A stretch of 41,758 nucleotides of DNA from Pseudanabaena sp. (GCA_003249035.1 QBMK01000034.1:1-41758), one strand, 5' to 3'; shown: positions 1-8,858, counted from the stretch's first letter. Program-made: numbers and translations. The notes: a model not told the origin generated them from the letters alone.

Positions 1-18
1 TGGTACAACAAGAATATT

Positions 19-559
19 TTAAAGTCTTGGGTAAGTTCTTTGCCAGAAATCTCCTAAAGTTTTTGATATCTGCTCTAAGTTGATCAAAATATGAACATCC
101 TTTAGCTTCGCCTCAATTTCAGTAATAGATGTATTTGAAGATAAGTGATGTAACTTCTCTAACCGTAGAAGATGTATTTCATACTCGGCAAGATTAAGTG
201 AGGGCGAGTAAGCTGGGGTATGGATGAATTCAATGAGGATTTTATCGTCATTTTCTGCGGCTTTTAGGTTCTCAGCCAATAATCTTTTTTTGCTCCTTGC
301 TTAAGCTCTGTGTTTTTTCCCGTTTTACCAATTTTGTCAATCCCTTCAAACCTTCCTCATCAAACATATCTAGCTATGTCGATATACTCTCTCTGTCACA
401 AACCACTTTGGCGATCACTTCTTTTCGGGATTTCCCTTCATACAGATATGTGATTGCTTGTAGCCTTTTTCTGATGTATTGCTGTTGATACTTATTCCAT
501 GACTTTTGCCACTCTTCTTCATCTAATCCTTTATTTTTCAGTCTTTCTAGTCGATCCAT
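19..559 (-). pseudogene. IS630-family transposase remnant, internally deleted
   Basis: The part from 559 to 374 encodes the N-terminal helix-turn-helix half of an IS630-type transposase (RKRLQAITYLYEGKSRKEV and so on). An in-frame TAG at 374-376 interrupts it. Reading through gives LDMFDEEGLKGLTKLVKRE, the usual continuation in this family. From 279 down to 19 a different frame encodes the C-terminal end with the family hallmark HTPAYSPSLNLAEYEIHLLR. The central segment holding the first catalytic aspartates is missing, so the gene has suffered an internal deletion, a nonsense mutation and a frame change. It is certainly inactive. Element ends were not identified, and the right part may continue past the window edge. 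Confidence 0.8.
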
Positions 560-678
560 TTTTTTCTTTTGCTCTCTGCCTATTCTTACACTGGGAAGGG
601 AGTAGGTGATTGCAATCCGCGTTAAGCACTACTTTCTGGATGATAAATAAAACCCACGCTTAGGGCGGGCTTTAGAGG

Positions 679-1878
679 TTAACAAGACTTTGTCAATATC
701 TGCGCGATCGCATCAGCTAATCTCTCAGAACCACCTTTTGCTCCAACCCGTTCCACTCCATTTTGTTTGCAACGTTCCAAATAATCCTGATCGCTAAGAG
801 TTCGCTTTACACATTGAGCCGCTTCCTGCAAAATTTTGGGAGTAGCTGGTTCCTTCCCAATTGTTTGTACTGACAAACCTAGCAAACGTTCCTGTGCATT
901 GGCAAAGCGATAGGAAAATTGAGGACCATTTCCCATGATTTGAATTACAGGTTTTCCCAAGCCGACCATCTGCTCGACAGCAGTTCCTGCCATACCTATC
1001 GCCAAATCACAATGATGCAAAATATCCGCAAAAGCATCACTAAAGCAAAGAACATATATATTTGATTTTGATTGATACATTTTGCCGTCGGCATATTCCC
1101 AGCCAGCTTGAGCAGCTAATTCAGGCAATTGAGGTGTCAAACTCGGTACGATCGCTGCTCGGAATTGCACAGGATTGGGAGAAAATTCTCGGGCGATTTT
1201 TTCACATAAATGCAATTGCAATACTAAATTTTCAGCAGCTTCAGGCAACCGACTTCCTGACAGTAAGGCGATCGCAGGCACATCAGGGCTTAAAGCTAAA
1301 TCTTTGCCTGTCGGTTCCAATACATCCATAATTGGATAACCGACAAAGTTCGTATTTGGATAGCCTCTTTTTCTAATTAGTTCCGCACTATAGGCATCAC
1401 GGGTCAAAATCTGGCAACATCGGCGAGATCGCATCATTAAGGCTTGCAACCAGCGAGGTTCATAACGATTTTCGTAAAATGCTGATGATGAAACTAAAAA
1501 CAAGGCATAAGGCAATCCTGTTATATAGGCAAACAGCGCAGGCACTACATCACCTGTCGCAAACACAAAATCACAGGTTTTGCCACATTCTCTCGCTGCT
1601 TTAATTTGTTGCCAAGTCAGGTTAATCAATCCCGATTGAAAATCTGCTATCTGTTTCTGCACACTCATATAAGCAAATCCCCCCGAAGGTAAGATTTTGG
1701 TCCGAGTTGCGATCGCCACACCAGCCCGACGATAAGAATTTCCTTCACCAACAATCGGTAATGCGATCGTCTCTATCTCAGGATATTTCTGTCTTAAAGC
1801 TTTGAGAACTTCGCAAGCATTTAGGTCTTCACCGTGACCGTTACTAATGAATAAAACTTGTTTTGGTCTTGAAGTCAC
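679..1878 (-). CDS. Lipid-A-disaccharide synthase-related glycosyltransferase
   Basis: This 399-residue protein matches the cyanobacterial family distantly related to LpxB, annotated as lipid-A-disaccharide synthase-related (TIGR03492 type). The N-terminus has the GT-B-like opening VLFISNGHGEDLNACEVLKA, followed by LPIVGEGNSYRRAG. The C-terminal half carries the nucleotide-sugar-binding-like segment DLAIGMAGTAVEQMVGLGKP and then IQIMGNGPQF. The start is GTG at 1878, directly upstream of the conserved beta strand. It is the only intact chromosomal gene among several IS remnants and has no operon partner here. Many cyanobacteria lack a canonical lipid A, so the true acceptor is unknown and a role in another glycolipid is possible. 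Family assignment is firm, substrate is not. Confidence 0.85.
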   Translation of the reverse strand: MTSRPKQVLFISNGHGEDLNACEVLKALRQKYPEIETIALPIVGEGNSYRRAGVAIATRTKILPSGGFAYMSVQKQIADFQSGLINLTWQQIKAARECGKTCDFVFATGDVVPALFAYITGLPYALFLVSSSAFYENRYEPRWLQALMMRSRRCCQILTRDAYSAELIRKRGYPNTNFVGYPIMDVLEPTGKDLALSPDVPAIALLSGSRLPEAAENLVLQLHLCEKIAREFSPNPVQFRAAIVPSLTPQLPELAAQAGWEYADGKMYQSKSNIYVLCFSDAFADILHHCDLAIGMAGTAVEQMVGLGKPVIQIMGNGPQFSYRFANAQERLLGLSVQTIGKEPATPKILQEAAQCVKRTLSDQDYLERCKQNGVERVGAKGGSERLADAIAQILTKSC

Positions 1879-1995
1879 GATGTTATAAGGCTAATAACTG
1901 ATAGCAAAGAATTATCGCATTGTCTTTAACAAAGTAACTATACATAAGTAAACTTATGGCGAGTATCTTGATTTTTTACTGAGCAAAAATACTTA

Positions 1996-2202
1996 GGGCT
2001 CCCTGAAAAAGTCCGCGGAGCGAATTTAAAGGCAATACAGCTTTAAAAATAGTATTTTGTCGCGTATTCCCAAAATTTACCCAGCGATTTCCGTCGGAAG
2101 TGCATGGGTTTTGAGCCTTTAAACGCTATAATCTTACACTTGTTATGACAAAAAAGCTTAAAATCCTTATATAGCAAGCTTTTGCACTTTTTCAGGAAGC
2201 CC
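1996..2202. mobile_element. MITE-like 207-bp element with 6-bp target duplication
   Basis: The ends are inverted copies of GGGCTTCCTGAAAAAGT (17 bp, one mismatch; left 1996-2012, right 2186-2202). The perfect hexamer TACTTA directly repeats on both sides (1990-1995 and 2203-2208), as expected for a target-site duplication. A second, internal inverted pair TTTAAAGGC/GCCTTTAAA lies at 2025-2033 and 2115-2123. No open reading frame of useful size is inside, so it is a non-autonomous element. The parent IS family was not identified. It sits upstream of the GTG start of the lipid-A-synthase-like gene, about 120 bp away. Confidence 0.75.
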
Positions 2203-2280
2203 TACTTAGGTCTTGCTTCTTCAGTAATCCCTAAGGATTGAAAAATAAATAACCTATGCATTTTGTTCTTAGGAGAAACG

Positions 2281-2338
2281 GGGGAATTGTCAAACTAAGT
2301 GGCTCTCGTGAGAGAGTCACTTAGTTTAACAATTCTCC
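2281..2338. repeat. Long near-perfect hairpin
   Basis: Two 27-nt arms (2281-2307 and 2312-2338) match in 24 of 27 positions around a GTGA loop. Two of the three differences would be G-U wobbles in RNA. With a one-base bulge the similarity extends several bases further out on both sides. The right arm runs straight into the truncated IS4-type transposase fragment. It may be an inverted duplication made during element rearrangement, or the remaining end of another element. Confidence 0.7.
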
Positions 2339-2341
2339 GTT

Positions 2342-2609
2342 TGCCCCTATTAGTAAGAGCAGCCCATGACCGTAGCTTAGACCAAAATAGTGAACGTCTA
2401 TGGCAAAAACTGGAGTCGCAACCCGTAAGATTTGAACAGGAAATCAAAGTACCAGAGACTGGTAAACGTAAAGCCCGTATCGCCAAAATAGCTGTACGAT
2501 TTTCTAAGGTTCATCTACGGATTCCCTATCGTTTTGACAATCGTGACCCATTACCAGTTTATGCTGTCTATGCAACGGAAATCGACTGCCCTGAAGGTGA
2601 AACTATAAT
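2342..2609 (+). pseudogene. IS4-family transposase, 5' piece (truncated)
   Basis: The translation contains LLVRAAHDRSLDQNSERLW, then QEIKVPETGKRKAR, then VYAVYATEIDCPEGE, the well-known central block of cyanobacterial IS4-type transposases. The N-terminal region with the first catalytic Asp is absent: the reading frame before LLVRAAHDR belongs to the adjacent hairpin. The right end is cut at CPEGE by the IS3-type element. The continuation of the same protein resumes at 3890. Both pieces are dead. Confidence 0.8.
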
Positions 2610-2752
2610 GCTCCCCATAAATCGGACAGAAGATTAAGATAGAAAAGCTGCCAGAAATCACCAAGAAAGTATGAAGAGAAAAAAAACAATGCAACGAAAA
2701 AAAACACAGTGCAGAATTCAAAGCCAAAATAGCGCTGGAAGCAGCGAAGGGA

Positions 2753-2977
2753 TTGAAAACAATCAATGAAATAGCAGGAGAAGCCGAGGTACACCCAACC
2801 CAAGTGACTCCATGGAAGAAACAACTGCTAGATGAAATGCCGAGCCTATTTGCCAGTGGTCGAGGACAGCAAGAAAAAAAGGAAGAAGATTTGACAGCAG
2901 TACTGTATCAACAAATCGGTCAGCTCAAGGTAGAACTGGACTGGATGAAAAAAGAATCTGGTCTTAGCCGTAGCTAA
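2753..2977 (+). CDS. IS3-family transposase OrfA (probably frame-damaged at its start)
   Basis: This encodes the helix-turn-helix protein that binds IS ends, including TINEIAGEAEVHPTQVTPWK and a C-terminal coiled region with GQLKVELDWMKK. The reading frame is open back to 2675 and contains the expected N-terminal HSAEFKAKIALEAAKGLK, but no ATG lies in that frame before 2753. The natural starts at 2671 and 2689 are one frame off, each followed by a run of eight A. Loss of one A in the second run would restore MQRKKHSAEF. Either a recent indel or transcript slippage on the A run is possible. The protein ends with SGLSRS just before OrfB. Confidence 0.7.
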   Translation: MKTINEIAGEAEVHPTQVTPWKKQLLDEMPSLFASGRGQQEKKEEDLTAVLYQQIGQLKVELDWMKKESGLSRS

Positions 2978-2987
2978 GAAGAAAGAA

Positions 2988-3815
2988 TTGATTGAGCCAA
3001 CGCATCGATCAATCTCGATTGCTCGACAGTGCGAACTATTGGGACTAGCAAGATCTAGTTTTTACTATGAACCGAAACCCGAAAGCGAGCAAAACCTAAA
3101 GCTGATGCAGATGTTAGACAAACAGTTCACGGCAACACCATTCTACGGTGTCCGCAGAATGACGGCTTGGCTTGCCACACAAGGTGAAACTGTCAACCCT
3201 AAACGAGTCAGGCGGTTGATGAGAGAGATGGGCTTAGAATCGATCTATCCCAAACCAAATCTCAGCAAAGCTAAAGACAACGTAAGGAAGTACCCGTATC
3301 TTTTAAAGGAGGAGGAAATAACAGTCCCCAACCAAGTCTGGAGTACAGATATTACCTACATTTCACTACCGCAAGGACATATTTATTTGGTTGCCGTAAT
3401 CGATTGGTACAGCAGGTATGTACTATCTTGGGAGTTATCTAACACCATGGATGTTACCTTTTGCCTCAGTGCTTTGGATCGGGCTTTGACTCAGAATACA
3501 CCCAAGATCTTTAACACCGATCAGGGTAGTCAATTTACCAGCGTGGCTTTCACCAGCAGATTAGAGCAGAAAGGAATAGCAATCAGCCAAGATAGTCGAG
3601 GTCGAGCTTTAGACAATATCTTTGTAGAGCGGTTGCGGAGATCGGTGAAGTATGAGGAGGTGTACCCCAAAGCTTACACATCGGTCAAAGAGGCGATGCA
3701 GGAGTTGGATAAATATTTCCACTTCTACAACGATGTAAGACTGCATCAGTCTTTGGACTATCAAACTCCTGCAACAATTCATTTTAAACAGCCTAACACG
3801 GAGGTTAATATGTAG
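2988..3815 (+). CDS. IS3-family transposase OrfB (DDE integrase core)
   Basis: This is a complete 275-residue retroviral-integrase-like catalytic protein. The N-terminal HTH_21-type part reads SIARQCELLGLARSSFYYEP. Then comes YGVRRMTAWLATQG, and the DDE triad is visible in VWSTDITYISLPQG, FNTDQGSQFTS and DNIFVERLRRSVKYEEVY, ending with the usual YNDVRLHQSLDYQTPA. The TTG at 2988 is only the first recognised start: the frame is open from 2949, overlapping the end of OrfA. OrfB lies in the +1 frame relative to OrfA, and an A6G stretch (2948-2954) sits at the overlap. All catalytic residues are present, so the protein itself could be active if expressed. Confidence 0.9.
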   Translation: MIEPTHRSISIARQCELLGLARSSFYYEPKPESEQNLKLMQMLDKQFTATPFYGVRRMTAWLATQGETVNPKRVRRLMREMGLESIYPKPNLSKAKDNVRKYPYLLKEEEITVPNQVWSTDITYISLPQGHIYLVAVIDWYSRYVLSWELSNTMDVTFCLSALDRALTQNTPKIFNTDQGSQFTSVAFTSRLEQKGIAISQDSRGRALDNIFVERLRRSVKYEEVYPKAYTSVKEAMQELDKYFHFYNDVRLHQSLDYQTPATIHFKQPNTEVNM

Positions 3816-3889
3816 TTATATTGCTTGCCTTTTGTCGATGCAGCTTTTTATCTTAACTTTTATACTTTTTTGTCTTGACAATGGGGAGC

Positions 3890-4293
3890 GCTTTAATACT
3901 TACCGTTGGCGTGTGGAAGATTTCCATAAAATCTTTAAGTCTGGCTGTCAGTGTGAGCGCTATAGACATGCTGCTGAAGGGATGAAGACATTGTTAGGCT
4001 TTTTAAGTGTCTGTGCGGTCGAACTTTTACTGGTTACTTATCTCCATCGCAATCAACCTGATGCTCCTGCCGTTGAGATTCTTTCTCCTCTCCAAATTCA
4101 GGTTTTAAAGGCTCGATTCCCTAAATTTCCTCCTGTCTTAACTGTTGCTTGGGCTATCGAGTCGATTGCTTTCCTTGGCGGTTATCTTGAGCATTGTCGC
4201 AAATCTCCCATTGGTATTCAAGTCCTCTGGCGTGGTTGGTCTAATTTACGTGAACTTTGCCAAGGCTGGCTTCTTGCTCAATTCCATACTTAA
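3890..4293 (+). pseudogene. IS4-family transposase, 3' piece
   Basis: This encodes TYRWRVEDFHKIFKSGCQ, GMKTLLGFLSVCAVELLL, TVAWAIESIAFLGGYLEH and SPIGIQVLWRGWSNLRELC. That is the conserved C-terminus of the same IS4-type transposase whose central part lies at 2342-2609. The YRWRVEDFHK block carries the catalytic Glu region. A short palindrome TAAGCT/AGCTTA at 4303-4320 follows the stop and may mark the right end of the former IS4 element. It is separated from its 5' half by the IS3 element and is non-functional. Confidence 0.8.
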
Positions 4294-4320
4294 AGGGAAA
4301 AGTAAGCTACTGACAGCTTA

Positions 4321-4662
4321 GTGATTGAAGGATTTAGCACGCTCTATCAAGCCTCGATAACAGGCGAATCTATGTCTGTTGAAAAAACAGTGGGTGATGA
4401 AGTTTTCGCAGGAACAATCAATGGCTACGGAGCTATAAGGATTGAAATCCATCAGCCACCAGAAAGTAGTTTAATTCAGCGAGTAATTCGCTTAGAAGAA
4501 CAAGCTCAGACTGAAAGACCTCCATCTCAGCAACTAATCGAAAAGTTTGAGCGGAGCTATGCCAAAGCGATCGCAATGAAAGGACCAATAGTTCCAGTAC
4601 CAAAAACTTCCAGCCCTGAAATAAAGAGAAATGTAAAAAACATCGCAATGAGCGATTTATGA
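4321..4662 (+). pseudogene. Heavy-metal P-type ATPase fragment
   Basis: This opens with VIEGFSTLYQASITGESMSV and EKTVGDEVFAGTINGYGAIR, the actuator domain of P1B-type metal ATPases (the TGES dephosphorylation motif is intact). It continues to IQRVIRLEEQAQTERPPSQQ and FERSYAK, which normally leads into the next transmembrane pair. After that the sequence diverges into unrelated residues and stops. The N-terminal metal-binding and membrane segments, the DKTG phosphorylation site and the nucleotide-binding domain are all missing. The fragment begins immediately after the IS4 remnant, so an IS4 insertion probably destroyed a metal pump gene here. Confidence 0.8.
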
Positions 4663-4953
4663 TGCCCTTTGGTTAGATAGAAAAGCTTAGATGCAAATTG
4701 ACGCATAAATCAAGCACAGTAAATTACAATCAACTAGAATTTATTTTATTAAAATTATAGATCAAGATTTCAATTAAAGCTAAGTATAAATCACATACAT
4801 TTAGAGCTTTGAAAATACAAATAGCCCCAGAAGCCTCTTCAGCCAAAGGTCTAACCATTTTAATAAAATATTCGCATTTCTTGATCTTTTAAAACATATA
4901 TTATTGAATCATTACTCACTTAAGGAATATTGCTTAAGCATTAAGTGAGAATA

Positions 4954-7344
4954 TCAATTAACCGCCTTGAAAATTGCGTACCCTCCACGTAATCTAGGAT
5001 TCTGCGATTCCAAGATATAGCTAGGATTTTCAGATAGATAATGATATTCCTTATATCCCTGCAAAGTATTGATGTTATCTAGCACTAAGAACATAGAGCC
5101 AACAAGGATGCTACTAATAAGTTCTATATCAGCAATTACGGCAGAAAAATCAATTATCACTAGGTCAAAATAATCTACTTTATGCTCTAGCTTAATCTTA
5201 CCTACGCAGTCCTTAATGCCAATCCCAGAAATATCAATATTATCTGGTGAATTTGTCGATAATAATTGATAAAATTTAAGCTTAGGATTATTTTTGTAGT
5301 GCCTTTGTAATTTGGTCGATATAGGAGTTGATTCACTTACACAAAATACCGTGAGATTTTGAACTAGCTTTTGAGAGATATTTAAAACCAACTTACTTAC
5401 TCTTCCACTCAAGTCTCCTCCAATTAGTAAAATATTTTTGGTATCCTCAGCTACTATCATCTTTCCAAGAGTACCAAAGAATTCATCATTTTTTATATCT
5501 GATATAGAGAAAGGTAGGAAGTATCCAAATCTAGTCTCTAGATGGTTGAGAGGAAACAATACTTTGCTTCCCACTTGTTTAATTCTGTTGATGAACTTTT
5601 TGCTAAATTCCGAGCGAAGAAAAATTTTACTACTTTTCGCTTTTAATCCCTCATAGGTTACTACTATATCAGCTTTTACAACAGCCTCAATAGAATTGGA
5701 TATTTCCACTGTAGCCGCAACTGATTTGCCGAAGTTCTGCTCACTTAGATCTAGGAAATCGCGATCTAACAAAATTAATTCTAATTTTTTCGCAAGGTTT
5801 AATTGTCCACAGGCTCTAAGCATCGTTGCGATGTTTTTAGTCCACTTACTTAAATTTTGCTTTGGGAAACAATGAACACTAGCTCGGGATAACTTTCCAG
5901 AAGACGGATAAGTATACTGGTAAGTTGGTTGTGTTAATAGCTTAACAACCCAACGTACTCGATCAAGTTCAATATGACTTAGGCTAGGAAATTCATCACA
6001 TCGTTTTTTCGCTTCTTCTAATTTTCCTAAACAGAGTAGAGTAACAATAAAGTATGCCCACTCGACAGGGTCAGGATCAAATGCTTTGTATACTTCGAGA
6101 ATGACTTTGACTAACGGAGCAATCAATTCGAGTGACTTGTCAGCATTGCCTTTGTAAAGATTACAAATTCCCAATCTTAATTTCGGTTCATGCATTATCC
6201 CCACATGATAACTACATTGAAGATATAAAGACTCCGCTTTATCATATTGATTTAATTGGAGTTCTCTGTCACCTTGCTGAATCAGCATTAAACTCAAACC
6301 ATTACACTTGATGTGATCATTGATCAATCCAGATGATTTCTCTACAACAGCCAGTGGTTCAAAAGGATTAGTTTGAATAATTTTTTGATGAGATTTAAGA
6401 TGCTTATGCAAGTTAAACCACTGGAGAATCTGGTCTCTTTGCTTTAAGGTATGCCGAGCGTGAACAAGATCGTAGCCAGCATCAATAATTCTCTCAAGTT
6501 CATCTTGATTCTGAAATAAATAATCCAATTTATCCAATACATTGTGTTCATCAACAAAAACACAATTCTGCATATTAATAAAGCCTGCGGCTTCAAGAGC
6601 TGGAGATTGTTCTGTAATTAAGCAGGATCTGCAAGCTGGAATTTCAAAATGTTTCCGAACAACTTCTTTGGCGATCGTGCCACAGGTTGGGACAAACCAA
6701 GAAGCATTAATAGTACGGGAATATTTTTCACCAATAACCTCCCTTCCAATTGAGCGATTGGCATTATAGCCTAAATGTGGGCATATAAGAGAAGGATAAT
6801 ATTGAGAAATAGATTTTAATATTTTTTGTCGCCAAGGATAAAGAGCATAGTTTGCTCCAGTGAAAAGCACTGGCACGATTTTTGACTCATTATAATCCTT
6901 ACATATTTCAGGATCTATACAATTCGGCCAAACAAACAGATTTTCAGCAATTTCTGGTGTATGTTCAGCAGAAACAACACTCATAGTAAAAAAGGTTTTT
7001 ACTCCCCAATGCTCCATTTCAGACAAAAAAACTGCACGGCTATTGCACCAAGCATCTGCATTAAGAAAGCCTAGTTTTGGTATTTGTGGATGAGTATGAA
7101 TGTTTGTTATTGTTAGTCTATGGCATTCTAAGATATTGCCAGCATTTTCAAAAAGAGTTAAATCTGGCTGATACTTGTCACAAATTTGCCGATAATCACA
7201 ATCCTCAGAAATTACAATTACCTCAAAAAACTCTGACAAGCATTTGAAATGCTGCTGTCTTTGTAAAAGAATAAAACTAGCTATATTTTGGCTTGAAATG
7301 GGTCGAAAGAATATAAGCTTAGGCTTAATTATACTGTTTCTCAT
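4954..7344 (-). CDS. Large multidomain glycosyltransferase (CgeB-like N-terminus)
   Basis: This is a 796-residue protein. Residues about 1-340 look like a GT-B glycosyltransferase of the CgeB/Glyco_trans_1_2 group: RPISSQNIASFILLQRQQHF near the start, VLFTGANYALYPWRQKIL in the middle, and SCLITEQSPALEAAGFINMQ then LVHARHTLKQRDQILQWF near the domain end. Residues about 370-480 are helical, tetratricopeptide-like (GDRELQLNQYDKAESLYLQC). The C-terminal part from about 560 includes a Rossmann-like strand and loop, NILLIGGDLSGRVSKLVLNI, then YFDLVIIDFSAVIADIE. The gene is last in the minus-strand polysaccharide locus, and it and its flanks are visibly more AT-rich than the neighbours, suggesting transfer. 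Donor and acceptor sugars cannot be told from sequence. Confidence 0.7.
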   Translation of the reverse strand: MRNSIIKPKLIFFRPISSQNIASFILLQRQQHFKCLSEFFEVIVISEDCDYRQICDKYQPDLTLFENAGNILECHRLTITNIHTHPQIPKLGFLNADAWCNSRAVFLSEMEHWGVKTFFTMSVVSAEHTPEIAENLFVWPNCIDPEICKDYNESKIVPVLFTGANYALYPWRQKILKSISQYYPSLICPHLGYNANRSIGREVIGEKYSRTINASWFVPTCGTIAKEVVRKHFEIPACRSCLITEQSPALEAAGFINMQNCVFVDEHNVLDKLDYLFQNQDELERIIDAGYDLVHARHTLKQRDQILQWFNLHKHLKSHQKIIQTNPFEPLAVVEKSSGLINDHIKCNGLSLMLIQQGDRELQLNQYDKAESLYLQCSYHVGIMHEPKLRLGICNLYKGNADKSLELIAPLVKVILEVYKAFDPDPVEWAYFIVTLLCLGKLEEAKKRCDEFPSLSHIELDRVRWVVKLLTQPTYQYTYPSSGKLSRASVHCFPKQNLSKWTKNIATMLRACGQLNLAKKLELILLDRDFLDLSEQNFGKSVAATVEISNSIEAVVKADIVVTYEGLKAKSSKIFLRSEFSKKFINRIKQVGSKVLFPLNHLETRFGYFLPFSISDIKNDEFFGTLGKMIVAEDTKNILLIGGDLSGRVSKLVLNISQKLVQNLTVFCVSESTPISTKLQRHYKNNPKLKFYQLLSTNSPDNIDISGIGIKDCVGKIKLEHKVDYFDLVIIDFSAVIADIELISSILVGSMFLVLDNINTLQGYKEYHYLSENPSYILESQNPRLRGGYAIFKAVN

Positions 7345-7661
7345 TTAATCAATTCAAATTCTATATAAAATTATATAACCAAATTATGTAAAATGCTATT
7401 CACTTTATTTATTAGCAACAAATACGCTTTATTTTTTAAAGCCTCACAGCAAAAGTCTTGTAAAATTACATCTTGCAAGTGGCTAATAAATAAAGACACT
7501 AACGGAAATTTCGCAAAAATCTCCCAAATATTTTTTGACCCTGCCCAACTAAATTGTGATCGAAGTATTAGGTCTTTTCCCTCGGAATAGAATATGGAAT
7601 TGAAGCTTCATAGCCTATCCCACATTAACTGACCAGTACTAATTTCTAATAGTGTTTTTAG
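7345..7661. other. Gene-less AT-rich spacer
   Basis: These 317 bases lie between the large glycosyltransferase start and the broken glycosyltransferase end. No conserved reading frame, RNA or repeat was recognised. A 65-codon plus-strand frame here has no family resemblance. Confidence 0.6.
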
Positions 7662-8626
7662 TTAGTCAAGCAAGGGTTGATAAAAATTATATCTGAGTTG
7701 AGCAATCGTTTTTTGAGAGTATTGCGTACGCATTATATTTTGAGCTTGAATGCACATTTCAAATGTCCGTTGTAAGTCCTCTAAATAATACTGAACTGCT
7801 TTACAAAATGAATCTTTATCTACGGCTAACATTACACTCTCAAGGTGTTTAACATTAACTCCTGTAGCTGCAAACTTTGTGCAGATAACTGGAATACCCT
7901 GAGCCATAGCGACGAGGATTTTAGTTTTGATACCACCACCTATGCGTATTGGCGCTATGCTAATGCTATTCCTAAGAATCTTGGACAAATCATCAACATA
8001 ACCTGCAAAGTAGACATTACTGGGATGATTTTGAAATTTTGAAACAGTTTTTTACTCCAATTTCCGACAACACAAAGGCGCAAACCATATCTTAAACGAA
8101 TTTCTTCTGCTACCTCATCAATAAACCATTCTATTGCATCCTGATTAGGGTAATGCTCATCACCTCCGATAAAAACCAACTTTTCGATTGGACTAATATG
8201 ATTAATATCTAATTGCGAAAATTCTTGATCAAGAATGGCAAAAGGAATAGTAGCAAGCTTAGGTTTATTTTTTTCTTCTCCAATTGCCTCATTTATTTCT
8301 AACTTGTCATACTCAGTAAAACTTATAATGGCATCAAACATCTTAAGAAATGACAGCTCGATAATTTTGTTAAAATCAAGTACATAATCAGTAAATGAAG
8401 AACCAATTTTTTTTGTTTCTATATGAGTCTGAATCCTAGCAAATCTAGATTCATGACACACAAAGATTTTCTTGATTGATAAAGGGATAGATGCTACTAG
8501 GTTTAAGTTTTCAAAAAAATGCATCTGCACAATATCAATTTGATCTTCTTCAATTATCCAATTAATTGTTTCAATTACTTTTTTGCTATGAGTATAGAAC
8601 TGAATAGGAGCAAAAAAAATTTTCAA
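7662..8626 (-). pseudogene. Glycosyltransferase family 4-like, frameshifted and N-terminally truncated
   Basis: The first part (8626 down to about 8030) encodes IVQMHFFENLNLVASIPLSI, VFIGGDEHYPNQDAIEWFID and LCVVGNWSKKLFQNFK. The second part, in the next frame, continues with LSKILRNSISIAPIRIGGGI and KTKILVAMAQGIPVICTKFA, the classical donor-binding half of GT4 enzymes. Adding one A to the four-base A run (TTTT at 8029-8032 on the plus strand) joins them smoothly as FKNHPSNVYFAGYVDDLSKI. The start is only a TTG, and the frame is open only to a stop at 8657-8659. A normal GT4 would have about 80 or more extra N-terminal residues. This is probably a decayed gene, although the single indel could also be a sequencing error. 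Confidence 0.75.
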
Positions 8627-8858
8627 ATTGCGATTCCAACGAAATTTCCTTAGTAACTAAATAAAGTATTAGTTACTTTATCTTTTAATTTATTCTTTAA
8701 TTTTTTTAATTGTTTCAAAAAATCTAAAAAGACTAATTTATAGCTAATATTTCTTGTTTTTGTTTTTTGCTTGTAACTTAAATTACTTGAATCACCTACA
8801 TTGTAAATTTTAACTTTTGGAAATTGAGATCCACAAATTCAATTATGTAATGCAACGT

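Larger units (their letters stand above)
2610..3889 (+). mobile_element. IS3-family insertion sequence, nearly complete
   Basis: This is a 1,280-bp element carrying OrfA- and OrfB-type genes. The outermost inverted repeat is GCTCCCCAT at 2610-2618 against ATGGGGAGC at 3881-3889. Similarity continues inward (left TTAAGATAGAAAAGCTGC, right GCAGCTTTTTATCTTAA). It interrupts an IS4-type transposase gene. No clear target duplication flanks it, and comparison with the usual IS4 protein suggests roughly 45-50 bp of target was lost, so a deletion probably followed insertion. Confidence 0.8.

Noticed and set aside
7393-7590. Plus-strand open frame of 65 codons in the AT-rich spacer
   Set aside because: Random frames of this size are expected in such AT-rich DNA, and no domain is seen.
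7955-8042. Programmed frameshift as an explanation for the split glycosyltransferase
   Set aside because: No slippery heptamer or downstream structure stands out, this family is not known to use frameshifting, and the N-terminus is missing as well.
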